Program-made: the position numbers and the translations under genes
Part shown: one piece after another, positions 1 through 8,857 of the stretch
How the letters are laid out: the number at the start of each line of letters is the position of its first letter
Position numbering within the stretch: the first letter of the stretch is position 1
Origin: Galeopsis tetrahit
Taxonomy: Eukaryota > Streptophyta > Magnoliopsida > Lamiales > Lamiaceae
Length of the DNA: 64,000 nt
Direction of reading: 5' to 3'
NCBI GenBank assembly: GCA_963675135.1
Contig: OY776126.1
Location: 20,153,195-20,217,194 of the forward strand
Notes under the pieces: model-generated
What the model saw: only the letters and a program-made list of their open reading frames with translations
Told to the model about the DNA's origin: nothing
Database searches by the model: none

Positions 1-1
1 T

Positions 2-208
2 CGTGAGACTAAGGTGAACATGCGCGGCGATCTGGGACAAGGAAGACTTTGACCTTTCTTCGTTTCTTTCCTTTCGATTTTTCTATTGTGCGTCTCAGCT
101 CTTTTCCTAGCTTACTTTCATATTGATCAAGTAGAGCAGCACATTGATGAGAGTCGTCCACAGGTTTTTGTAGAAGAACAAGCATTGGATCGAGTCTCTT
201 AACTTTGT
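2..208 (+). other. Possible coding tail at the left edge, unidentified
   Basis: Forward frame 2 is open from the window edge to a TGA at about position 50, and again from there to a TAA near 208. The second piece holds a hydrophobic run followed by an acidic segment ending in EEQALDRVS. This could be the 3' end of a gene or pseudogene whose body lies to the left, but I recognise no family and the internal stop argues against a simple intact exon. From about 210 to 1078 the DNA is AT-rich and I see no gene in it. Confidence 0.2.
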
Positions 209-1078
209 TAATGGTCTTCTGATGTTCTCACTATTTTGTGTTCAATTAATGAAGTTTGTTTTATTTAAGTAATACGGAGTATATATACATTAAAGTGTTT
301 TTGATTGTATCAAATTATACAAACTTGGGCAAATTTTTTCATGCATGCATAAATCACTTAACTAATTTTTCATTTCAAATTTCACTCAATATTGATACGT
401 GATTTTTTAAAGTGATGTTTTTTTATCAAATATTAAATGCAGAATTTTTTTTCTCCACGCACTAATTCATAAGTCCAAAACATTGAATTGATTTTTTTTT
501 TTTTTAAATCTTTCTCACTCTAAAAATCGTGAATTGGGAAAGAGTTTGTGAATTAGTTGTAAAATGATAGGTGAAAAATTAGGCATAACACACATGTAAG
601 AAATGGAAAACATGGGCTATTACAAAATACATGTAAAGTAGTTTTAGAGGGAGTGGAGGACTTCTCTCTAGAAAGTTTATTTTCCCCTACTCCATCGCCT
701 TCCCCATCAACAGTCGGCGGCCACACCCTCGTCCATAAATTGTCACTGCCTACTTTTCTCTGTTTCATCTCTTAGTTCGGTTCCGCAAGAATAAGTCAAC
801 AGAACTTCAGATTTACTTGGTGAAACTTTGTCTATTTATTTGTTTCCTTTTTTGATTAAAAGTTGAAGACTTGGACGTCTTTTAAAGTAAAGGGAACACT
901 CGTTTTTCCTCTTCTCACGATTGGATGGAACAGCGATACCGTGGTGATCCGCATTGATTTGAAGATCAAGATTTTAAGCATGAAGATGTATACATTGGAA
1001 AGAGTATGATCTAGTAAATCTTTCTAAAAAAATGGAAAACATTTGTCTTGAAGATTAGTTTAATAGTTTAGACTATAT

Positions 1079-1317
1079 GGGCATCTTTGCTTAATGGGTT
1101 TAAGGGGGTTAGTGATGGGTTTGATATGTAAACATATCTTATTTCATGTTTGATTTCTCATAACTTTAAACACTTTGACTCGATTTTTATAAACTAGATT
1201 TCATGGGTTTAGACAACCTAGCCTCCCCTTAAATTTGTGAAGCCAAAATTTATATATTCCACCACAATTAAACTCATCTTATCTCATCATATCTCAATCC
1301 ATAAAGTAAACATGTAC
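1079..1317 (-). mobile_element. Tourist-like MITE, copy 1
   Basis: The segment starts GGGCATCTTTGCTTAATGGG and ends in the near inverted complement of that end. It matches the element at 59630-59868 in opposite orientation, sharing the start, the TTTATAAACTAGATT core and the AAACTCATCTTATC end. It is flanked by a 3-bp repeat (tat at 1076-1078 and 1318-1320). The family resembles PIF/Harbinger (Tourist) MITEs; copy 2 has TTA as target duplication, which fits better. No coding capacity. Confidence 0.6.
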
Positions 1318-1890
1318 TATATATGTGCGCGCGCATGCATGTGCATTGATAAACATGATGTTGCTCATAATAAAAGGCATAAAAGGAGAATCATGCTTGG
1401 GATGGGTACTTGATACTTGATTGAACCCACCTCATTCTATAAATTGAGAAGAGCGGACTAACCATTGTGGGACGTGGGGCGAGGTGGGTGACCCCGTTCT
1501 AAAAAAAGAAAAATTATTGTAAATATAAAATATAGGAGTAATATATTCTAAAATTGGAGTATAACACAAATAAGATTTAATTTCAATTTAAAAATATACA
1601 AATGATATTAAAGAGGTTTCAATTGATGAATTTATTTTCAGATCTTAAAGAGATTGATATTAATAGGAATTTTTAGTTACAACATTACATTATTGATCTC
1701 AAAATTATTTATGAAGTTTTGAATTTTTTTTTTTTGTGAGAATGTGCAACGTTACATGCAATGTGTATTAAAAAAAAATACATGCAATGTGTATTAAAAA
1801 AAAAAAATACATGCAATATTAGCACATTTAACAAAGGATTAGAATTGAAAATTTTGGGAGTCTAGCCTCTTACCGTTCCTACTTGAACGT

Positions 1891-1894
<4 letters not shown>

Positions 1895-1942
<48 letters not shown>
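1895..1942. repeat. (AT)n microsatellite
   Basis: About 24 uninterrupted AT units. A short open frame can be drawn through it but it is only the repeat translated as alternating Tyr and Ile, so it is not a gene. The surrounding 1318-2240 is AT-rich and otherwise without recognisable features. Confidence 0.95.
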
Positions 1943-1945
<3 letters not shown>

Positions 1946-2249
1946 AAATATTTGTATATTATGGATTGTATATTATATTATACGGAGTATATATTTATTG
2001 TATTCATGTATTATGTACTCATTGTTACTATTTATTTATGTATTATATATAAGAGATCGAGATTTAAATAGGCTACCCTATTAGGTTTAAAAGATGGGCC
2101 GCACTTATGTGAAATATTTCACGTGAAATATTAGTATATTTAAGGAAGGGTCAAAATTCGCGGATTTGTAGCGGGTTTGACCGGTCAAATAAATATTTTC
2201 TTAAAAATCGCGCAAAAGTCGCGCGCAGAAGGCTAACAGGATAACGGGT

Positions 2250-2580
2250 TTCAGGTATGTGTTACTATAAAGGTAATTATATGTTACTACAAGGCCAAAT
2301 ATGTGTTATTGTAAGTACAAATAACACATAAATTGACTTTTCACTGGAAATATTAATTTAAGTAAGGATAAAATAGAAAAATTTGTTCTTAATCCGTGTT
2401 ACTATAAATACAATTATATGTTACTGTACGAGCAAATATGTGTTACTGTAAGAACAAGTAACACACAATTGACTTTTGAGTAACACATATTTGACTTTAA
2501 AGTAACACGGAAAAATGTGTTACTATATAAACACAAGTGTATTACTTTATAGAAAAGTATGTGTTACTGTATAAATAAAA
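2250..2580. repeat. Cluster of TGTGTTACT / AGTAACACA motifs
   Basis: The nonamer TGTGTTACT and close variants, or its inverse complement, recur roughly a dozen times in about 330 bp at irregular spacing and in both orientations. Alternating orientation lets the segment fold on itself. Units are too degenerate and unevenly spaced for a satellite or a CRISPR array. It may be the interior of an old foldback or MITE insertion; no clean termini were found. Confidence 0.55.
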
Positions 2581-2854
2581 CGTCATTATTGAGTGGGAAT
2601 GAGATACGCACATTAAAAAGACGAAGAACAATAATTGAAAACACGAAAAACACAACTATGTTGAATAGTTTATCGATTGCTACAATTACAAAGGTATAAT
2701 TATCAACAATTAATTGGAATAAATCTGTGTGATATTATTGTTGATTTTTTCGCATTCAGTAATTTATTCAAAAAACACAATTAATGAATTCTCCTTTGTT
2801 TTGTGATTAACAAATCGACAATTGGATTTTCTGAGTTTTTTTTTAATGGAACTT

Positions 2855-4601
2855 TGACACGTATTTTTCAATACTCACCTCTCAAGTGTAAGAGGGTCCT
2901 CGTAGTAAAAGTAAGTGTCCGGTTAAATTATCGAACCACGGGACTAGTATGTGTAAGTAGCCTTAGTGTGCATGTTGTTCTTTGAATATAATGAAAACTC
3001 ATGTTTTGTGCAATGAAATGTAAATGAAACTCACCAATGACAACTAATGACAATCAAATGACTAAGAAAAATACGATAGAAATCAAGTGAGAGAGGTAGT
3101 GTTCGGGTGTTCGTCCTTGTGTGGAATCGATGTTAAAATTCGAAGTCTATGTGTACTTCATTGGATGGAATTTGGTAGAAGCAATCTCTAAGGCATATAT
3201 CATGTGAAGCTCCTAGGATCGAGAGGATGAATAGAAGGTTTCTTACTCGGGTAATCACACGACTAGGGGGTTCGACTCTACCTAAATTATACTAAACTAA
3301 TCCCTAGTTATGCTTTTCCACTTGAATACTAACAACCAAGCTCCTATGGCCTTCTCACTAATCACTTAAAGGTTAATTCAAGCAATTAATGTAGATAAAT
3401 GGGGTTCTAATGAAATTTACCCAACTCTCGTTGCGATAAACCAATATTAACTTACTCACTCGATTCCCAATCCTCGATTATACTATCTACCCCGATTAAC
3501 CAACTCTCGTTGCATTAATTGAGTTTCCAATACAACCTAATAATTGAGTTCTTGCAAATAATCTAACAAAACCCATAAACCTAACCAATAAATCTACCAA
3601 TGAATTCCACAATTAAAATCAATCTAAAACATCAATTCCCCCACAATTCTATAACACCCAAACACCAATTTGCTTAGCCCATGGCTAATTTAATGAAATT
3701 AAGGAAAGCAAATGAGAAATTCAACATACCCATAATAAATAACACAAGAATCTTCAATAAAAGTAAAGGTATCACCTCTTTGATTGAAAATGTAGACAAA
3801 AACCTTAAAATGCTTCAATGGAGTCTTCAATCCTTACTTGAAAATGAAATTACAACCCAAAATCTCAATTAAACTAAGGAGATCCACTTAATTCTATAGC
3901 TAAACTAAGAAAAACGAGCTAAAATGGTGCAAGATGATGAAATTTGGATATGTAGGGAGCTTGTGTGGCCTCCAATTGCTTCCTCCTTGCAAAAAACGAA
4001 AATGGGAGCTTAAATACCCTTCCCAAAATGTTTGGCACGTGTCCCTAGGTCAAAAGAGAGAGGAGGTGGAATTTTTAGCTGGAGCACGGCCGTGCACGGG
4101 GCTCGGCCGAGCTGCCCGTGCCGAAAATCGTGCCCGCGTTTCTTCACTTCAGGTGCACGGCCGTGCCCTAGTTACTTTTCTCCTCCGTCGAGCTCGGCCG
4201 AGCTCGTGTCTCGGCCGTGCACTCCCCTTTTTTTGTCTTCAATGCCTAAAATGTCTCGGTTTCGAGCACGTCTTCTCCGAGACGAGTGCTCGGCCGAGCA
4301 CTCCTCCAGCTTGTTCCTCGTTTTGCTCATAACTTTCGATCCGGGTGCCCGATCGACTCGATTCTCGTCTCATTTCGACCCTCTTCTTGATGTCTTTCCT
4401 GTGGTTGACTCCTTTGATTGATCCAACGGTTGGATTTCTCGTGATTTGCTTCGAAACTCCTTGCTTTACCTAAAAATCAAACAAGAATGTTCGTGTATCA
4501 AATTTTCAAGAATTAACCAACAATCACACGATTCTTGCAAGAATAACTTAATATTTAGAGCACAATTCATCCACAAATTCGAGCAATCTCACGATAAATC
4601 A
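2855..4601 (-). repeat. 3' LTR of the Athila-like element
   Basis: Direct repeat of 11615-13378. It ends with AAATCA on the plus strand and is followed at once by the C7 run that forms the PPT. It contains a GC-rich stretch (about 4083-4320) of palindromic CGGCCG units and lacks one 17-bp unit present in the other LTR. Several antisense open frames in it are chance frames repeated in both LTRs. Confidence 0.93.
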
Positions 4602-4618
4602 CCCCCCCAAACTTAAAG
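4602..4618 (-). other. Polypurine tract of the Athila-like element
   Basis: On the minus strand this reads CTTTAAGTTTGGGGGGG directly before the LTR start TGATTT, the expected place for the plus-strand primer of reverse transcription. A short palindrome (TTGCTTG...CAAGCAA) follows on the plus strand at about 4622-4640. Confidence 0.85.
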
Positions 4619-6039
4619 ACTTGCTTGTCCCCAAGCAAAGAAAGAAAAGAACAAAGGAGAGTGATTGTGAAGAATTTGGACCATGGATTCACCTAAAACA
4701 ATGATATGATCAAGTGAGCTCCCAATGAACCTTATCAACCATGACTTCCCTTACCATCTTCATGCATGTTGTGATTAAAACAAAGCAAAATCAAGCACTT
4801 GATTCACAATCCTCACAAGAAGTGTTTCCCTCATTCACACAAATAAATTGAGGCATGTTTTCACTCATCAATTGAATCACATCACATAATCACCATAAGC
4901 TTGCCACAAATCTCATCTATCTACCACTTTGTTATGCTTCACAATAGGATCAAAAGGACTTTGATTTGGACGTAACGTTGGCTCTTTGGAAACGGTGGGA
5001 AGAATTTGGACAATGTGACTCGACTAGTGGAGGACAACGAACAATTTCTTTTCTTTTCGTTTTTCTCGTTTCATTCAAAACAAACCATCCACCATCCTCA
5101 CTTTTCTTTTCATTCTCAAGAATTTTCTTCCTTTGTTTCTTTCAAGAATCCACTTTTTGCTCTTAAGCACATGTTTTTGGGAGATCCCCTCTTCTCTCTT
5201 TTTTTTTTTTTTTTTTTTTTTTCATTTTTCATTCTTTTCACTTTCTTTTCTAGGGGCTCCCATTTTTTTTTTTATCCTTTTCTATTGTTCCTCATCTTTC
5301 TTTCTCTTTGCTCAAACACCCCACACACATATCAAATCAAAACTCATGTTTGTCCACTTTTCACTTGTCCTCCACTCGTAAAGGGCAAAGGCTTATAAAG
5401 TTCAAGAGGTTAAACATTGTAGGTTGCCAAAAGATGAAGTTTTCAGTCTCAAATGGGCTAACTACGAAATTTTCTTTTTGGTATGGGAATATTTGGCTAA
5501 GTGACTATTAAAAACAAAAGATGGCCTAAATCATATCCCATTGTTTCACACACTTGTGGTTTCAAGCAAGACGTAAGGCAAGTTCTAGAATTATGGACAA
5601 TGATCAATCCACTCTCAAATAACAACCGGATCATGATTGGTTCAAGGATCAATTCTCACCGGTTTTCAAAGATGTGAATACAAGCATTATCATAAGTCTA
5701 GTTCTTCTCACAACACACATTCACAAGGTAAGCTCATTCATGAATCAACTTTCATCACATAGAATTTCACAAGATCAATCATTCAATCAACATTCACCAA
5801 CAATCCATAATTCATTCACAATCAAACCATTCATCAATCATGATAAGATAAACATCATCACACCATAGGGAAAATTAAAAGCACCAATCCATCAAATTCA
5901 AAACAAAGTACCAAGAGTATCATCACAAAAACAAAAAGAAAGAAATAGTTTCAATACGGGTGGTACAACCAAATCGAAATGATAGTCTACTTGTTCAACT
6001 TGAAATTAAGAGATAGAGGGAGGAGAAGAAGACTCCCTT
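4619..6039 (-). other. 3' non-coding region of the Athila-like element
   Basis: A 1.4-kb stretch between the second ORF and the PPT. It is rich in short CA/TC-biased words and has a long pyrimidine-rich part at about 5040-5290 (purine-rich on the element's sense strand), including a T-run near 5200. I see no conserved coding frame. Long 3' untranslated spacers are usual in Athila-group elements. Confidence 0.7.
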
Positions 6040-7466
6040 TCATTGGTCGGAAGGTGGTGGAAATGAGTAGTTGCCTTGACTAAGATGCCAAGCCTCCATT
6101 CGTTGAATAGCATCATTGACGTTGTTCCAACGATCTTCTTGGCTTTTTCTAAATGCTTCTTCGGCTCTCCAATATCCATCTTCAACTACCCACCGAGCCC
6201 TTTGATCGTTGATGAAGGTTTCTTGGCTTGTCCATCTTTGGTCTTGAACTCTTGCCCATTCCTCTTGAGTCTTCAAATGATCATTCCATTCCGCTCTAGA
6301 TGGACCGGCACCCCCTTCCTCTTCTTCATCATCTTCGTCCACTCTAATCTCTTCTTCAACTTCATCCCCTTCTTCATCATCATCTACCCCCCACTCTTGA
6401 TGCTCTAAGATATCTCCGTATCGCATGATCCCACTAGTCCATGTTTGTTGGGTCTCACTTACGGCTCCTTCTTTTGCCTCTCGATGAGCATCCGAGAGGA
6501 GGGCGAGGTTTTCGAGCATTTTCTTCTTGCTTCCAATAAGGGTGGTCAGGTTTTTGTTGGGGATCGGGAAGAGTTTGTTGCCTTGCCACATTACCCACAT
6601 CCGATTTCCAAAATGGGAGATAATGGACATTTTCTTCATTGAGTTCAAAGTGAGGTCTTCACCTACCACCCCCTCCAACGAAGTTGTATCTACCCCTAGG
6701 TATTCCACCATTAGTGTGATCATCCCTCCAAGATGTACTCTTGCCTTTGAAGACATGCTCTTACGCACCTTGTCGAGTTGATTGAGCAAGTAATGGGCTG
6801 CGTTGAATTGGTGCCCATAGACAAGGCACCACATGACATAGAGTGCATCATGGTTAACCGCTCCACTCTCAGATTTTGCACAAATGGTGTTCGAGAGTAT
6901 TTTCTCAACATACCGGAGGACTGGACTCCTGATTTGCGAGGCTTTAGAGACCTTCGCCCGATACTCCTTCTTGGAAGAGGTGATTAAAGACCAAAATTCC
7001 GCTCCTTTGTACTCTTTCCTTTGTTCAACCAACTTTCCACCTTTGTCCAAGGGTGCTCCAATGGCTTCATTGACTTGATGGAGCTTCATCTTTTGGAATT
7101 GCCCATGAACATTGAAGGAGATTTCTTTTGGGTGCTTTGTCCTTTTATCCCTTGTTACTTTCATCGTGCATAACACCTCCAACGAAATGCCCTGAAATGT
7201 TCTTGGGCGTTTTGCAATAAACTCCTCCATTTTTACCCTTTTGAACAAAGTAAGAATGTCTTCGTGGATCCCCATCTTCACCATGCATTGACGGTCCGGA
7301 AGCTTAGTCTTGTAGATCGACCCTACTAACCTCCCGTAGTCCATCTTGTGTGAAGCATATTCTTCACTCGACCAATTGATGTTGAGGTCCGAAGGTTCGG
7401 GAATCCTTTTTTTTTTGCCTTATTGGTCGAGCTAGACGCAATCGCATTATCTTCCCCCATGTCCAT
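6040..7466 (-). pseudogene. Athila-type second ORF (plant transposon protein domain), frameshifted start
   Basis: The open part (434 codons, from the ATG at 7344) resembles the putative plant transposon protein domain found in Athila-group elements, recognised by the segment around WCLVYGHQFNAAHYLL. A very acidic Asp/Glu run follows, then a Trp-rich, probably helical C-terminus. No signal peptide or membrane segment is seen, so its position 3' of gag is the only env-like property. A likely original start is the ATG at 7466: about 17 codons in, an A10 run (7407-7416 as T10) shifts frame relative to the codons just before the 7344 ATG. Translation could still begin at 7344. The role of this ORF is not established. 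Confidence 0.7.
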
Positions 7467-7763
7467 CTTTTTACTCCTTGATTATGGAAAAGACAAGAGA
7501 AAACTTTAAGGAACAAAGATTATTGAGCAAGAAATGGCTTCACTTCCTTTTTCAAAATATTTCCCAAGTGCCTTGTAAGAATGGTGGTGGTTTTTGGTTT
7601 CTTTGGTGAGGAATGGAGATCATATGGTCGAATTTGGGTGTTGGAAGGGAAAGCTTTGTTGATTTTTGGGTGAAAAGGAGAGAAGGAGGCGAATTTTGGG
7701 CTAGGGTTTGGGAGAAATGGGTGGGAAATGAAGGACAAGAGCCTTTTATAGTGTGGAGAGGAA

Positions 7764-8036
7764 GTGGGCCTTGCTCGGCCGAGAAGAGGGCTCGACCGTG
7801 CCCTAGTTTTCCCCAAAATGTCTCGGTCTCGAGCACGTCGTCTCCGAGACGAGTGCTCGAGCGTGCTCCTCATCGCGTCCAGCCTCATCTCGGCCGAGAC
7901 TCGTGCTCGGCCGTGCACTCCTATTCCCCAAATTTTTCTATTTCGAGCTTCTCTATCTCGAGACGGAGGCTCGGCCGTGCACTCATATATTCCTCCCTGC
8001 TAGAGCTCGGCCGAGACAAGGGCTCGGCCGTGCACC
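7764..8036. repeat. CGGCCG palindrome module, internal copy
   Basis: Dense units of the types GCTCGGCCGAG and GCTCGGCCGTGC. A segment reading AAAATGTCTCGGT, then TCGAGCACGTC and CTCCGAGACGAGTGCTCG, is closely matched in both LTRs in the same plus-strand orientation (near 4248-4300 and 13026-13078). The element therefore carries the module three times. Confidence 0.75.
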
Positions 8037-8319
8037 TGGAAATTTTAAACATTTTATTTTTTTTCAAAACTAACCTCGTTCCGGTTCGGTTCGAGTCAGG
8101 ACACTCGTTCGACCGAACCGGATTTTTTTTCTCTTCCAGCTCCAAGCATTTCCACACGCATTCCCACACGATTTCTTTTCTCAAATCCCCTTTTCATGCA
8201 TTCACTTTCATTCCCTTTTCTCATCAACAAAATTTTTGTTAGGCCTCTCAAATTCACACAATCATTAACCACAATGACTCACATGTGCTTGGTGCAAATT
8301 TACTTAAAAACGAACATAT

Positions 8320-8361
8320 CCCCCCAAACTTTTTCATTGCTATGCAATTAAAAGTTTGGAA
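8320..8361. repeat. PPT-like C-run with hairpin, copy 1
   Basis: C6 followed by AAACTTTTT, then an inverted repeat: CCAAACTTTT pairs with AAAAGTTTGG around an inner ATTGC/GCAAT palindrome. On the element's sense strand this gives AAGTTTGGGGGG, almost the true PPT. Confidence 0.75.
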
Positions 8362-8554
8362 ATGAGTGTTAAATTAAATTGCACCAAGCACTATCATTGT
8401 TCACCACCAACACCATATCACATATACATTCACCATCAATGAAATCAATCTAGAGCAAACAACCAACCAATATTCAAAGAAAATCTCAATCACACTTGTT
8501 TTTGCTCATATGAAATAAACTCCAAGTACCAAAAACTAAAGAAAAATTTCCCTA

Positions 8555-8595
8555 CCCCCCCAAACTTGAGCATTGCTAAGCAATCCAAGTTTGGA
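8555..8595. repeat. PPT-like C-run with hairpin, copy 2
   Basis: C7 followed by AAACTTG, with CCAAACTTG pairing with CAAGTTTGG around ATTGCTAAGCAAT. It has the same architecture as copy 1 about 230 bp away, although the sequences between them differ. Confidence 0.75.
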
Positions 8596-8857
8596 AAAGG
8601 GTGTACCTTCATGATGGCTATCACCTCCTTTCCCTTTCTCAATCTATCACTTCGAATTGGTCCCACTTTGACATTTTTCTTCTCCCTTTTAGACCACACA
8701 TCCATAAGAATGTACCTACAACCATCAAGCTCATCCAACCATCAAAAGCAATATCTAAAAATATAAAAGAAACTACACTATGAAAGCAAGTAAAAATGGG
8801 TTGCCTCCCATTTAGCGCTAAGTTTAACGTCTTCAAGCCGGACGGAACTTATAGAGT

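Larger units (their letters stand above)
7467..8857 (-). other. Internal spacer of the Athila-like element
   Basis: A non-coding 1.4-kb stretch between gag-protease and the second ORF, where pol would normally be encoded. It holds a GC-rich module of CGGCCG palindromes (about 7764-8036) related to the LTR, two PPT-like C-runs with hairpins (8320-8361 and 8555-8595), and near 8800-8817 the phrase GGGAGGCAACCCA on the minus strand, which is familiar from spacers of plant Gypsy elements. Open frames in the GC-rich part are low-complexity and look like chance. Confidence 0.7.

Noticed and set aside
1883..2071. Tyr/Ile-rich small protein
   Set aside because: It is the (AT)n microsatellite translated.
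2250..2580. CRISPR-like array
   Set aside because: The short motif is irregularly spaced, occurs on both strands and lies in plant nuclear DNA.
3681..3872. 63-codon protein repeated at 12441-12632
   Set aside because: It lies antisense in both copies of the same LTR, so its repetition reflects the LTR and not gene conservation.
4083..4320. GC-rich LTR stretch as a coding exon
   Set aside because: All frames are low-complexity readings of the CGGCCG palindromes, open in several frames at once and identical in both LTRs.
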